Shown: positions 1 to 8,563 of the stretch, piece by piece | How the letters are laid out: the number at the start of each line of letters is the position of its first letter | Numbering within the stretch: position 1 is the first letter of the stretch | Source of the DNA: Bradyrhizobium betae | GTDB taxonomy: Bacteria > Pseudomonadota > Alphaproteobacteria > Rhizobiales > Xanthobacteraceae | Assembly (NCBI RefSeq): GCF_004123905.1 | Contig: NZ_MZXW01000005.1 | Location: 141,541 to 205,540, forward strand | DNA length: 64,000 nucleotides | Direction of reading: 5' to 3' | The notes under the pieces: generated by a model | What the model was told of the DNA's origin: nothing | Seen by the model: the letters and a program-made list of their open reading frames with translations, nothing else | Database searches by the model: none | Made by a program: the position numbers and the translations under genes

Positions 1-144
1 ACGCCGGTGCGGCGCTGGATGGAGCCGAACTTCCTGGACATCACCCATTGGAGCGAGATGGAGAAGGGCGGGCATTTCGCCGCATTCGAGCAGCCGGAGC
101 TGTTCGTGCGGGATGTCAGGAAGTTTTTTGCGACGGTGCGGTAA
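1..144 (+). CDS. Epoxide hydrolase, C-terminal fragment (runs off the left edge)
   Basis: The window opens inside a reading frame that ends at a TAA at 142-144. The 47 visible residues contain [13 protein letters not shown], the C-terminal signature of alpha/beta-hydrolase epoxide hydrolases, where this His is the general base of the Asp-His-Asp/Glu triad. These enzymes open epoxides to diols through a covalent ester on a nucleophilic Asp that lies outside the window. A haloalkane dehalogenase or another alpha/beta hydrolase could end in a similar way, but the E-K-G-G-H-F-A pattern favours the microsomal-type epoxide hydrolases common in rhizobia. No neighbour confirms the substrate. Confidence 0.7.
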   Translation, partial: TPVRRWMEPNFLDITHWSEMEKGGHFAAFEQPELFVRDVRKFFATVR

Positions 145-158
145 CTACGCACTCAGAC

Positions 159-249
159 GTCACGCCCGGGCTTGTCCCGAGCATCCACGCGCTTAAAGTG
201 GCCGCCAAGCAAGAAGAACGTGGATGGCCGGGACGAGCCCGGCCATGAC
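159..249. repeat. Palindromic intergenic repeat
   Basis: The left arm starting GTCACGCCCGGGCTTG is largely complementary to the right arm ending GAGCCCGGCCATGAC, giving a long imperfect hairpin. It fills the gap between the epoxide hydrolase and the acyl-CoA synthetase. An upstream ATG at 224 opens a frame through the right arm, and its peptide start (MAGTSPAMT) is a translation of repeat DNA, so that start was not used. Confidence 0.7.
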
Positions 250-277
250 GCCGAGAATACGGAAACGATCCAAGCCC

Positions 278-1888
278 ATGCTGACCGAAGCCACAACCTA
301 CGACGAGCTTTACCGCAACTTCCGCTGGGACGTTCCGGCGCGCTTCAACATGGCGGAGGCGTGCTGCGATCGCCATGCCGACGGCACCGGCCGCCTCGCG
401 CTGCTCTATGTCGACGAGAACGGCGCGACCGCGCGCACCTCGTTCGACGAGGTCGCGGAGATGTCGCGCCGCTTCGCCAATGTGCTGAAGGCGGATGGGC
501 TCGGCCGCGGCGACCGGCTCGCGGTATTTTTGTCGCAGTCGCTGGAGCTGCCGGTCGCGCATATGGCGGCGTTCCGTTCGGCGATGATCTCGATCCCGCT
601 GTTTGCACTGTTCGGCGAGGACGCGCTGGAATTCCGTCTGTCGAACTCGCAGGCCAAGGCGATCGTCACCGACGAGGGCGGCTGGGAGAAGCTCGCAAAA
701 ATCCGCGACCGGCTGCCGGACCTGAAGAGCGTCTATATAGTCGGCGAGCGCGCGCCATCAGGCACGAAATCGTTTTGGGATGCGGTCAAGGCTGCATCAC
801 CCGATTTCACGCGCATCGATACGTCATGCGATGATCCCGCCCTGATCATCTACACCTCGGGTACGACAGGCAATCCGAAGGGCGCGCTGCACGCGCACCG
901 CGTGGTGCTTGGTCATCTCCCCAATGTCGAGATGTGCCACAACTTCCTGCCGCGCCCCGGCGATCTCATGTGGACGCCGGCGGACTGGGCCTGGATCGGC
1001 GGGCTCGTCAACGGCCTGTTCGCATTCTGGTATCACGGCATTCCCTTGGTCGGGCACCGTGCGCGAAAGTTCGAGCCGCAGGCGGCGATGCAGATGATGG
1101 CCGATCTCGGCGTGCGCAACGTCTTTCTGCCGCCGACGGCGCTCAAACTGATGCGGCAGGCCGGCGTGAAGCACTCCGGTGTGAAGCTGCGCAGCATTTT
1201 TACCGGCGGTGAATCCCTCGGCGGCGAACTCTTGGGCTGGGTGCGCGAGACTTTTGGAATCGACGCGCATGAAGTGTTCGGCCAGACCGAGTGCAATCTC
1301 GTGATCGGCAGCAACTCCAATTTGTTTCCGATCCGACCGGGTTCGATGGGCAAGGCGACGCCGGGTTTTGATGTGCGCATCGTCAACGACAAGGGCGAGG
1401 AGCAGCCGAGGGGACAGCGCGGCATCATCGGCGTGCGTCAGCCGTGTCCGTGCACCATGATCGAGTACTGGCGCAATCCGGACGCCACGGCGAAGAAATA
1501 TGCCGGCGAATTCCTGCTGACCGGCGATCTCGGCGTGCAGGATGAGGACGGCTATTTCTGGTACGTCAGCCGCGAGGACGACGTCATCACCACCGCCGGC
1601 TACCGCGTCGGCCCGTCCGAGATCGAGCACACGCTGATGAAGCATCCGTCAGTGGCGATGGCGGCGGTGGTCGGCATTCCCGATCCGATCCGCACCGAAT
1701 CGATCAAGGCCTGGATCGTGTTGCGCCCGGGCTTTGCACCCGGCGATGCGCTCGCCCGCGAGATCCAGGAGTTTGTGAAAGTGCAGCTCGCCGCGCATGA
1801 ATATCCGCGCTTCGTCGAGTTCGCGGAGACGCTGCCGATGACCGCCACGGGAAAGGTGCTCCGGCGCGAGCTGCGGGCGAGAGGTTAG
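278..1888 (+). CDS. Acyl-CoA synthetase (AMP-forming)
   Basis: This 536-residue ANL-superfamily enzyme activates a carboxylic acid to acyl-AMP and then to acyl-CoA in the cytoplasm. The P-loop YTSGTTGNPKG lies near residue 192. The A5 motif is GQTECN, TGDLG and the following hinge region are intact, and the catalytic Lys of TATGKVLRREL is near the C-terminus. The motifs resemble medium-chain or short branched acyl-CoA synthetases; the substrate cannot be read from sequence. The start at 278 is chosen because the open frame upstream of it is palindromic repeat; a GGAAA lies 11-12 nt upstream. A marR-type gene follows after 9 nt on the same strand and may regulate it. Confidence 0.9.
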   Translation: MLTEATTYDELYRNFRWDVPARFNMAEACCDRHADGTGRLALLYVDENGATARTSFDEVAEMSRRFANVLKADGLGRGDRLAVFLSQSLELPVAHMAAFRSAMISIPLFALFGEDALEFRLSNSQAKAIVTDEGGWEKLAKIRDRLPDLKSVYIVGERAPSGTKSFWDAVKAASPDFTRIDTSCDDPALIIYTSGTTGNPKGALHAHRVVLGHLPNVEMCHNFLPRPGDLMWTPADWAWIGGLVNGLFAFWYHGIPLVGHRARKFEPQAAMQMMADLGVRNVFLPPTALKLMRQAGVKHSGVKLRSIFTGGESLGGELLGWVRETFGIDAHEVFGQTECNLVIGSNSNLFPIRPGSMGKATPGFDVRIVNDKGEEQPRGQRGIIGVRQPCPCTMIEYWRNPDATAKKYAGEFLLTGDLGVQDEDGYFWYVSREDDVITTAGYRVGPSEIEHTLMKHPSVAMAAVVGIPDPIRTESIKAWIVLRPGFAPGDALAREIQEFVKVQLAAHEYPRFVEFAETLPMTATGKVLRRELRARG

Positions 1889-1897
1889 CGTCAGACA

Positions 1898-2365
1898 ATG
1901 CCAAAGACCTCTCAAGCCGCAGGGCTTCACCGCGCCTCGCTCGACAAGCTGCATGATCTCGATGCAGCATTGGAGCTGATGTATTACGGCTGGCGCGGAA
2001 TGACGCTGGAGGCGGACGATTATCTTGCCAGGCAAGGCCTGTCGCGTCCGCACCACCGCATCCTCTACGTGGTCGCGCGCCGGCCCGATATCGCGATCGG
2101 CGCGCTGATCGAAATCCTCGGCATCTCCAAGCAGGCCCTGAACCGGCCGCTCAATTTGCTCCTGGAGCGTAAGCTCCTGACCTCGAAGCGGTCGCCCGAG
2201 CAGCATCGCTCCAAACTGTTGCGCCTGACGGTTGCGGGGCAACGCATCGAGCAAAAGGCGTCTGACCACGAGCGCAAAGTCATGCGCGCGGCATTTGATC
2301 GGGCCGGGGTGTCAGGCGCGGCGGCATGGATGGCCGTCATGGAGGCAATCGCCGACAACAACTGA
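1898..2365 (+). CDS. MarR-family transcriptional regulator
   Basis: A 155-residue winged-helix regulator. The N-terminal dimerisation helix is followed by a helix-turn-helix around residues 60-85 (ALIEILGISKQALNRPLNLL) and a wing with KRSPEQHRSK. MarR proteins usually repress neighbouring catabolic or efflux genes and release DNA when they bind small aromatic or CoA-linked ligands. It lies 9 nt after the acyl-CoA synthetase, so the two are probably cotranscribed and the ligand may be an acid or acyl-CoA from that enzyme. An AT-rich inverted repeat just downstream (2377-2391) is a possible binding site. Confidence 0.85.
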   Translation: MPKTSQAAGLHRASLDKLHDLDAALELMYYGWRGMTLEADDYLARQGLSRPHHRILYVVARRPDIAIGALIEILGISKQALNRPLNLLLERKLLTSKRSPEQHRSKLLRLTVAGQRIEQKASDHERKVMRAAFDRAGVSGAAAWMAVMEAIADNN

Positions 2366-2376
2366 CTATGTATCAA

Positions 2377-2391
2377 GTCAATATAGTTGAC
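2377..2391. promoter_or_regulatory. Possible MarR operator / promoter region
   Basis: GTCAA-TATAG-TTGAC is a 5-bp inverted repeat with a 5-bp AT-rich spacer, immediately after the marR stop and before the SnoaL/membrane-protein pair. Size and symmetry suit a MarR dimer site. Assignment to this regulator is inference. Confidence 0.35.
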
Positions 2392-2462
2392 ATGAGGGGC
2401 GAGCTTTGCCACTTTCCGGCCAACCAGCCAGGGGAGGGCCGCGTCATGAGCGGGCAGACGCC

Positions 2463-2831
2463 GTGAGCGCAGAGAAGATGGATCGCGCAGCCGCCGAGCG
2501 CTTTGTCGCGGCCTGGTGCGCAAGCTGGTGCCGGGTCGACATCGACGCGGTCGTCGCGCATTTTGCCGACCATGCGCAGATGCGCAGCCCTCTCGCGTTG
2601 ACGCTGACCGGCTCTCCCACCGTCACCGGCGCCGAGAACATCCGCGGCTATTGGCGGAAAGCCTATGGCCACATCGAAAGCGCCGACCTGAAGATACTCA
2701 GCTGGAGCTGGGACGAGGCGATCGCGCGCCTGACGGTGTGGTGGCAACTCGGCGACACCCGCGCCAGCGAATTCATGGACTTCGACGATACGGGCCGTGT
2801 GGTGCGCAGCGAAGTCTTTTACGGAAAATGA
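2463..2831 (+). CDS. SnoaL-like / NTF2-fold protein
   Basis: About 122 residues with the NTF2-like (cone-fold) layout: N-terminal helices (AAERFVAAWCASW), DIDAVVAHFADHAQMRSP typical of SnoaL-like polyketide-cyclase or dehydratase relatives, then a strand-rich C-terminal half. Members are small enzymes or ligand-binding proteins, and the role here is unknown. The start is uncertain. A GTG at 2463 and an ATG at 2478 are both plausible; a longer frame from 2406 has no conserved look. The stop overlaps the next start (ATGA at 2828), so the two genes are translationally coupled. Confidence 0.65.
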   Translation: MSAEKMDRAAAERFVAAWCASWCRVDIDAVVAHFADHAQMRSPLALTLTGSPTVTGAENIRGYWRKAYGHIESADLKILSWSWDEAIARLTVWWQLGDTRASEFMDFDDTGRVVRSEVFYGK

Positions 2832-3277
2832 TCATGCATCTTTCTGATTTCGTCCTGCTCCTCAACGCGCTCTGGTTCGGTGGCGCCTTCATCCAGTTCA
2901 GCATTGCCCAAGGCAACACGCTGAAGATCCTCTTGCCGCGCGAAGAGCGCAGTAACCCGATCGCGCCGACGCTTGCGGCGAGCGTGGCGTTCCTGGGCGG
3001 GATGAATCTGCCGATCGGGCTGCTGTCGTTCTATCTTCTGGCCGCGCGACCGGCTTTCTTCCAGCCGGTCGAAGCGCAGCTCGCGCTGTTCTTGTTTTTC
3101 GCCGCCTGCCATTTCAGCCAGTTTATCTACAACGTTCCGGTCCTGATGCGCGGCGGCCGCGTCGGGGTGGCCTATTGGCCGGTGTTGAAAGGCCCCATGC
3201 TCAGGATCTTCGTCATCGACGCGGCCCTGTTCGCGGCCAATCTCGGTGTCGCGCTCCTGCTCGTGTCTTCTTCCTGA
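2828..3277 (+). CDS. Small four-helix membrane protein, unknown function
   Basis: A 149-residue protein with four predicted membrane spans, near residues 6-24, 52-75, 88-107 and 128-147, and a basic cytoplasmic loop (LPREERSNP). It overlaps the preceding SnoaL-like gene by four bases (ATGA). No family was recognised with certainty. Coupling to a SnoaL protein beside an acyl-CoA synthetase hints at a membrane-associated step in lipid or aromatic metabolism, but that is only context. Confidence 0.7.
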   Translation: MIMHLSDFVLLLNALWFGGAFIQFSIAQGNTLKILLPREERSNPIAPTLAASVAFLGGMNLPIGLLSFYLLAARPAFFQPVEAQLALFLFFAACHFSQFIYNVPVLMRGGRVGVAYWPVLKGPMLRIFVIDAALFAANLGVALLLVSSS

Positions 3278-3279
3278 GC

Positions 3280-5511
3280 TCAACGCTTCGGCGCCGACAG
3301 GGCGGACCGCAGCATCGCGGCAAGATCCTTTCGCCGGAACGGCTTTGTCAGAATGCGGGCGTCGCCGACCCCGTCGGGCATCTTGACCGGATTCTGGGTG
3401 TAGCCCGAAGTGAAGAGCACCTTGAGCCCGGGCCGCAAGCTGGTTGCCTGCCGCGCAAGCTCCGGCCCGAACATGCCGCCGGGCATCACGACGTCGGTGA
3501 ACAGCAGGTCGATCTGCCCGGGCTGGCGCAGCAATTCCAGCGCCGCGGGTCCATTCGATCGCGCGATGACGTTGTAGCCGAGCGCCTTCAGCTCGTTCTC
3601 GACATAGGTGCGCACCATGTCGTCGTCTTCGACGACGAGGATGGTCTCGCTGCCATCGGGCACTGTGATCCGCTCCGCTGGTACCGGATCCTCGATCGGC
3701 GGCGTTGCGAGGCGGGGAAAGAACAGCCTGATGACGCTGCCCTGTCCCGGTTCGGACTGCATCTGCACCAGCCCGCCGGACTGCCGCACGAATCCGTAGA
3801 CCATGCTCAGCCCCAGCCCGGTGCCTTTGCCAACCTCCTTGGTGGTGAAGAACGGCTCGAACGCGCGTCTCGCCACCTCGGCGGTCATGCCGCTGCCGGT
3901 GTCGGTCACGGCCACCATGACATAGTCACCCGGCCGCGGCTCGCCGTTGACGTCCAGATCGGATTCACTGAGCGCAGTGTTGCGCGCCTCGACGGTCAGC
4001 TTGCCGCCGTCAGGCAAAGCGTCGCGCGCGTTGAGCACGAGGTTGAGCAGAGCCGTCGCCAACTGGCCGGGATCGACGCTGGTCAACCACAGATCCGCAT
4101 CGAGCGCGAAGGCGGACTCGATGTGCTCGCCCAGGGACCGGCGCAGCAACGGCTCCATGTCGCGAATCTTCTCGGCGATGTCGATGTCGCGCGGCCGCAG
4201 CGGTTGCTTGCGCGCGAAGGCGAGCAGGCTCCGCGTCAGGTCGGAGCCGCGCTCGGCGGCGGTCGCGATATCGCCGGCGATCCGGTGCAATTCCTTGTTG
4301 CCCGCCAGACTGTCGGCAAGATGCTCGGCATTGCCGAGAATGACGGTGAGGAGATTGTTGAAATCATGCGCCACGCCGCCGGTGAGCTGGCCCATGGCCT
4401 CCATCTTCTGGGATTGGCTGAGCTTCTGGTTGAGGTCCGCAATCGCAGCGCGCTGCTGCTGGAGGGATTCCGCGGTGTCGTTGAGCAGTGTCATCAAGCC
4501 GCCGAGCTCGCCGCGCGGATGGGGCGTTTGAATTCGCGCGCTGAGGTCGCCGAGCCCGAGCTTCTTCGCCATCGCGGCGAGCCGGCCGACCTGGCGCCCG
4601 ACGCTCACGGTCGCAAGGATCCAGACGCCCGCCAGCAGCGCCAACAAGGCCACCGCGAGGATCGCCATGTCCTCGTAAAGCCGGCGGTTCGCCGCTGCGA
4701 CGAGGCTATCCTTGGACCGTCCGACCAGGATGTAGAGGCCGGCCTTGCGGATCGAGGGCGAGCGGGCGACGGCCCAGACCTGCGTGCGGCCCTCGCGGTC
4801 GGTTACCTCCCGAAACGGTTCGCGATCGGGCGCTGCCGCGAAGCGAAGCAGATCGGAGCCCGCGATCGACGCACCGATGGGCTCGCGCCAGCTGCCGCCC
4901 TTGGGCGCGACCAGCACCGTCCCCTTGCTGTCGACAAGCAGGATGTCCTTCTCGGCGAGCAGACGCTTGTCGTGAAATTCCGCGAATTTGTTCAGGTTGA
5001 ACGACGCGAGCAGCACGAACTTCAGCGCGCCCGCATCGGATCGCACCGGATAGGCAATCTGGAGCACCGATAGCCCCGTCAGGCGGCCGAACACCGGCTC
5101 CACCGCGACGACGCCTTGCAGACCCTTGACCTGCTTGAAATAGCCGCGGTCATTCAGATCGAGCGTGCGGTTGGTCCGTAGCGAATCGCAAAACAGGCTG
5201 CCATCGGGATCGATGGTCAGGATACCCGTGAACTGCGGGTATTCCTCGCGCACATCAGACAGGAACGCCGAGCATGCCGCCTTGTCGCGCGTGTCGAGGT
5301 CGCGCGCGCGGGCGAGGCCATAGTGAAGCTGGGCGGTGCCCTGAATCTTCTCATCGAGATCGCTCGCGATGTCGTCGGACGCCGCCGCCAGATTGGCCAG
5401 CGCTGCGTTGATCTCGCTGCTGCGGTTTTGCATGAAACGCAGGCCGACGAGACTCGCCGGCACCAGCATGGCCGCGATGACGAGGATCAGTAGCCGGGTA
5501 CGCAAGCTCAT
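3280..5511 (-). CDS. Hybrid sensor histidine kinase/response regulator
   Basis: A 743-residue inner-membrane sensor kinase. After a first TM (residues 5-25) comes a roughly 250-residue periplasmic Cache-type sensor, then a second TM (about 280-300), a HAMP domain, and HisKA with the phospho-acceptor His in GGVAHDFNNLL near residue 381. The HATPase domain has N box NARDALPDGG, G1 DTGSGM, F box FEPFFTTK and G2 GTGLGLSM. A C-terminal receiver from about residue 620 has its phospho-Asp in LLFTDVVMPGG. The layout is that of NtrB/FixL-like hybrid kinases whose output goes by phosphorelay. No partner regulator or phosphotransfer protein is adjacent. It ends 3 nt from the convergent membrane-protein gene. 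Confidence 0.92.
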   Translation of the reverse strand: MSLRTRLLILVIAAMLVPASLVGLRFMQNRSSEINAALANLAAASDDIASDLDEKIQGTAQLHYGLARARDLDTRDKAACSAFLSDVREEYPQFTGILTIDPDGSLFCDSLRTNRTLDLNDRGYFKQVKGLQGVVAVEPVFGRLTGLSVLQIAYPVRSDAGALKFVLLASFNLNKFAEFHDKRLLAEKDILLVDSKGTVLVAPKGGSWREPIGASIAGSDLLRFAAAPDREPFREVTDREGRTQVWAVARSPSIRKAGLYILVGRSKDSLVAAANRRLYEDMAILAVALLALLAGVWILATVSVGRQVGRLAAMAKKLGLGDLSARIQTPHPRGELGGLMTLLNDTAESLQQQRAAIADLNQKLSQSQKMEAMGQLTGGVAHDFNNLLTVILGNAEHLADSLAGNKELHRIAGDIATAAERGSDLTRSLLAFARKQPLRPRDIDIAEKIRDMEPLLRRSLGEHIESAFALDADLWLTSVDPGQLATALLNLVLNARDALPDGGKLTVEARNTALSESDLDVNGEPRPGDYVMVAVTDTGSGMTAEVARRAFEPFFTTKEVGKGTGLGLSMVYGFVRQSGGLVQMQSEPGQGSVIRLFFPRLATPPIEDPVPAERITVPDGSETILVVEDDDMVRTYVENELKALGYNVIARSNGPAALELLRQPGQIDLLFTDVVMPGGMFGPELARQATSLRPGLKVLFTSGYTQNPVKMPDGVGDARILTKPFRRKDLAAMLRSALSAPKR

Positions 5512-5669
5512 CGGTCGAATGGTCCGCTGTGGTCATCGCGGGTGATGGTTCGAGGGCGCAATCTGCGGCACTACCCTCCGCTCAGTCCATAGGGATCGTG
5601 CCGAAAAGCGCTCGATGGGGGAAAGATTCTGGATCACGTGCATCACGGATGAGACGCAACGGCAGCGAG

Positions 5670-5861
5670 CTATTCGCCCGTTGCCAGGCGGCGAGCGCCG
5701 GACGAGGATAGTTCGAGTTCGCCGAGCCGCCGGATCGCGTAGTCAAGGTTGACCAGACGTTCGCCGTGCGCTTGCGGAATTTCGCCTTGCGCCTTGCCCT
5801 TGCCGACCTCGGCCAGCGACGCGAATTCATCGGCGCTGAGCGCAGTGGTGCTGTCCGTCAT
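5670..5861 (-). CDS. Small conserved protein coupled to a transglutaminase-like gene
   Basis: A 63-residue polar protein whose ATG overlaps the stop of the upstream transglutaminase-like gene (ATGA at 5861), so it is read as the second gene of a two-gene unit. It has no signal peptide or membrane segment; the middle (GERLVNLDYAIRRLGELEL) is likely helical. Function is unknown. The tight overlap is the main reason to call it. A longer frame upstream in the same phase is antisense to nothing useful and was not used. Confidence 0.6.
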   Translation of the reverse strand: MTDSTTALSADEFASLAEVGKGKAQGEIPQAHGERLVNLDYAIRRLGELELSSSGARRLATGE

Positions 5862-6667
5862 CAGGCAACCTCGTCTGTCCATACCTTGAAATTGAGCAGG
5901 GTATTCGGACCGAAGGTCTGGGTGATCGGGACGTCTGCGGCATCGCGTCCGTGCGCGATCAGCACCCGGCCGATCCGCGGCGTGTTGTTGCGCGGATCGA
6001 ACATGTGCCAGCTCCCACCGAGATAAGCTTCGAACCAGCCGGCAAAATCTCCCGCCGCCCACGGCTGCGGCGTGCCGATGTCGCTGAGGTAGCCGGTACA
6101 GTAGCGCGCCGGGATGTTCATGCAGCGGCAGAATGTGATGGCGAGATGGGCATAGTCGCGGCACACGCCCTTGCCTTCGTCGTAGGCCTCCCAGGCCGTC
6201 TTGGTCGCACGCGCGTGCTCATAGCCGAACGTGATGTGGCGATGAACAAAATCGCAGATGGCCTGGACCCGCGCCCAGCCCGGCGGCGTCTGCTCGAACA
6301 ACTTCCATGCGATATCCGACAGGCGATCGGTTTCGCAGTAGCGACTGCCGAGCAGATAGGCCAGCGTGTCGGCCGGTAGCGCTTCGACGGCGTGCTGTAT
6401 CGCGTTCGGAAACACCGGGTCGGGCAGGCCGTTGTCGCGAACGACGCCATCGCCGGCGAGGCGGAAGGCCCCGGCTGGCGCCACGATGCGGCTGCACCAA
6501 TTGCCGAAGAGGTCGCGAAAGGGATTGATCGCCACCGAGGGGCTGGTGGTCAGCAGGTCGGGCACGATGACATCGGAGGCGCGCGTAAAGTGCGTGCCCA
6601 ACACCATGATCATCGGCGTCGGTTGCGGAAATTCGTAAAGCATCTCGAACCCGACGCGGAGCTTCAT
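5861..6667 (-). CDS. Transglutaminase-like protein (catalytic His apparently absent)
   Basis: 268 residues of the bacterial transglutaminase-like superfamily. The nucleophile motif GVCRDYAHLAITFCRC is present, and so is the Asp region (HMFDPRNNTPRIGR). At the place where papain-fold members carry HAW, this protein has DFAGWFEAYL, so the usual His is missing. It is a clear paralogue of the 271-residue protein at 14199, which has the same change. Such genes often belong to peptide-modifying clusters with ATP-grasp and alpha-E proteins, but none of those lie here. The protein is cytoplasmic and forms a two-gene unit with the 63-residue protein downstream. Confidence 0.85.
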   Translation of the reverse strand: MKLRVGFEMLYEFPQPTPMIMVLGTHFTRASDVIVPDLLTTSPSVAINPFRDLFGNWCSRIVAPAGAFRLAGDGVVRDNGLPDPVFPNAIQHAVEALPADTLAYLLGSRYCETDRLSDIAWKLFEQTPPGWARVQAICDFVHRHITFGYEHARATKTAWEAYDEGKGVCRDYAHLAITFCRCMNIPARYCTGYLSDIGTPQPWAAGDFAGWFEAYLGGSWHMFDPRNNTPRIGRVLIAHGRDAADVPITQTFGPNTLLNFKVWTDEVA

Positions 6668-7065
6668 ACGAAAAATTCCCTCGGCCAGGCTCCTAACATG
6701 GCTACGGAGCAGTCGAACACAAGGCTCTGGCGGCCGTATTCGATCGAGAGCGGCATTTGGCGCTTCAAAAGCGAGGCGCGGGCGAGAAAACGATGGCTAA
6801 TTGCAGCGATTGCGCGCACGGTGCGCTCATGTCGGAAAGTTCGGTCGTTTCTGCGCACACGCGGCGCCACGATGATGCGCGCGCGACGTGGGAACGGCTC
6901 GTTCTTCGCAGCGGCGGAGCCGACTCCTCACGACGTCGTAACGACGATCGTTGCGGATATTGCCTGCTCCTGCGGGTGAGCCGGACGCGGCGGGCTCGTG
7001 CCGCGGCTGCCCGAAAGATTTCATCGCGGTTCGACATTGGATCGAACGCCAACCGAAAGCACCTG
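6668..7065. other. Intergenic, no supported gene
   Basis: About 400 bp between the transglutaminase-like gene and a small frame at 7066. Several frames are open, but none has a consistent coding pattern or a ribosome-binding site. The promoter of the 6667 gene must lie here; no clear -35/-10 pair was picked out. Confidence 0.5.
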
Positions 7066-7245
7066 ATGCAAACTCTCTCCGCACGGCACGTCAAGATAGA
7101 CGAAGCACTCCGCCTCGGCGTGGAGTCGGGCTGGTACGCGATCAAGGTCAGCGGGACCTTTGTCTCGGGCCCGCACGATTCGGAAGTGGAATGCCTTCGC
7201 AAGATCGACGAAATTCATCCGCCGCTGGTGAAGAAGAAGCGATGA
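7066..7245 (+). CDS. Small hypothetical protein (59 aa)
   Basis: A 59-residue frame with a protein-like pattern (KIDEALRLGVESGWYAIKVSG, then PHDSEVECLRKIDEIHPP) and a basic tail KKKR. The open frame extends upstream to 6757, but that part is arginine-rich and looks non-coding, so the internal ATG at 7066 was chosen. The ribosome-binding site is weak. No family was recognised, and it could be a spurious frame. Confidence 0.4.
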   Translation: MQTLSARHVKIDEALRLGVESGWYAIKVSGTFVSGPHDSEVECLRKIDEIHPPLVKKKR

Positions 7246-7263
7246 GGGCGCAGGTTCCGTCCG

Positions 7264-7776
7264 CTACGGCGTCCTGATCCCCATCGCCTTCAACGCTTCG
7301 AGCATCTTCACCGGTGGCGACATCTTGATCTGGGGCGCTTTGCCGGTCTCAAGCAGGCTCTTCAATCCCGACAGGATCGCGGGCCAGCCGGTGCGCCCGC
7401 CGGAGAGGATGTCGTCGCTGAGCGCGCGGTCGTGGCGCTCGCTCATGGTGAGGCGGACGGCCTCGCCGGCGGGCTCGATCTCGTAGGTGACGAGCGTGGT
7501 GCCGAGCTTTGCGACGAGGTCGGGCCAGTTGACGTTCCACGTCACCGTCAGCTTCTTCGGCGGATCGTATTCGAACACTTCGCCGGAGATGTGCTCCGAA
7601 CCATCGGGCGCGCGCACGATGAAGCGGCCGCCGAGCTTCGGCTGCATCTCCACCGCAAAGCCCGAGAAGTACTTTCGGCTGAGCTCGGCCGAGGTCAGCG
7701 CCTCCCACACCTTCTCTGGCGTCGCGGCGATGTAGATGGTGTAGACCGTCAGCGGCTTGAACTGATCGAGGTTCAT
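7264..7776 (-). CDS. SRPBCC (AHSA1-like) protein, second gene of an arsR operon
   Basis: 170 residues of the START/Bet v1-like AHSA1 family: N-terminal strand TVYTIYIAATPEKVWEAL, then the conserved SRKYFSG, GGRF and WPAILSGLKSLLETG segments. The fold makes a deep hydrophobic pocket for lipophilic ligands. Its start overlaps the end of the upstream SRPBCC gene by four bases. The C-terminal ~30 residues (PQIKMSPPVKMLEALKAMG) extend beyond its paralogue. The operon order arsR-SRPBCC-SRPBCC is a recurring arrangement in proteobacteria, and the ligand is unknown. Confidence 0.88.
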   Translation of the reverse strand: MNLDQFKPLTVYTIYIAATPEKVWEALTSAELSRKYFSGFAVEMQPKLGGRFIVRAPDGSEHISGEVFEYDPPKKLTVTWNVNWPDLVAKLGTTLVTYEIEPAGEAVRLTMSERHDRALSDDILSGGRTGWPAILSGLKSLLETGKAPQIKMSPPVKMLEALKAMGIRTP

Positions 7777-8243
7777 TTTGCGTCGAATCCCTTGTTGAGA
7801 GCTGCACGCGGTATGTCCAGCAGCTTGCCGGTCTCGAGCAGGCTCTTGAGCTGGGACAGGATCGCCGGCCAGCCATTGGAGACGGCGCCGAGATATTTGC
7901 CGCCTTCGACGAACCCGTCATGCAGCACAGTCAAACGCACGAGCGAGCCGAATGGTTCGATGGTGAAGACGACGCGCGAGATCGGCTCGCCGCGCAGCTC
8001 TTCGAACTTCTGGTGCTTGAAGCTGTAGGACAGTCGCCGCGGCGGGTCGGCCTCCAGAATCTCTCCGGAATCGGTGACCTCGCCGTCCAGCAGGAGCGCG
8101 AAGGGCGAGCCGACCTTCCAATCCGATCTGACCTCGGCGCCGAACCAGTATTGTTTCGTGAACTCGCTCGACGTCAGCGCCTCCCACAGATTTTCCGGCG
8201 TGGTCTCGATGTAGGTCACATAGACGAATTGCGGCTTACTCAT
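7773..8243 (-). CDS. SRPBCC (AHSA1-like) protein, first after the arsR-type gene
   Basis: 156 residues, a paralogue of the next gene: FVYVTYIETTPENLWEAL at the start and NGWPAILSQLKSLLETGK near the end match segment for segment. Its start overlaps the regulator's 3' end (8236-8243) and its stop overlaps the next start, so all three genes form one transcript. Probably a cytoplasmic lipophilic-ligand binder or stress-linked hydrolase-like protein; no catalytic residues can be assigned. Confidence 0.88.
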   Translation of the reverse strand: MSKPQFVYVTYIETTPENLWEALTSSEFTKQYWFGAEVRSDWKVGSPFALLLDGEVTDSGEILEADPPRRLSYSFKHQKFEELRGEPISRVVFTIEPFGSLVRLTVLHDGFVEGGKYLGAVSNGWPAILSQLKSLLETGKLLDIPRAALNKGFDAK

Positions 8244-8550
8244 CGCGCTTCTCCAACTGGCGTTTCAACTCGCTGAGTGCGGCGAGCTTGCCGCGCTCGA
8301 ACTTTTTGATCCAGCGTTCGCCAATCTGATGGATCGGCACCGGATTGAGGTAATGCAGCTTCTCGCGGCCATGCCTGATCGTCGTGACCAGATTGGCCTC
8401 TTCAAGAATGACAAGGTGTTTTGTGACGGCCTGGCGCGTCATCGCGAGGCCGTCGCAAAGCTCGGTCAGTGTTTGGCCGTTGTTGGCGTGAAGCCTGTCC
8501 AGGAGCGAGCGTCGTGACGCATCGGCGAGCGCTTTGAAGACCTCATCCAT
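8236..8550 (-). CDS. ArsR/SmtB-type transcriptional regulator
   Basis: 104 residues with the winged-helix of ArsR-family repressors: MDEVFKALADASRRSLLDRL, a recognition region LCDGLAMTRQAVTKHLVILE, and wing TTIRHGREKLHYLNP. The cysteines of metal-sensing ArsR proteins are not in the usual ELCVCDL position, so it belongs to the non-metal, SRPBCC-associated group. The ATG at 8550 aligns with family starts; a longer frame to 8586 would run through the putative operator. It probably represses its own three-gene operon. Confidence 0.88.
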   Translation of the reverse strand: MDEVFKALADASRRSLLDRLHANNGQTLTELCDGLAMTRQAVTKHLVILEEANLVTTIRHGREKLHYLNPVPIHQIGERWIKKFERGKLAALSELKRQLEKRDE

Positions 8551-8563
8551 GGCAGGATAATAG

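Noticed and set aside
224..277. N-terminal extension of the acyl-CoA synthetase
   Set aside because: The extra 18 residues are translated from the palindromic repeat at 159-249.
3175..5073. 632-codon plus-strand frame opposite the hybrid kinase
   Set aside because: The minus strand carries the complete kinase motifs; this frame has none.
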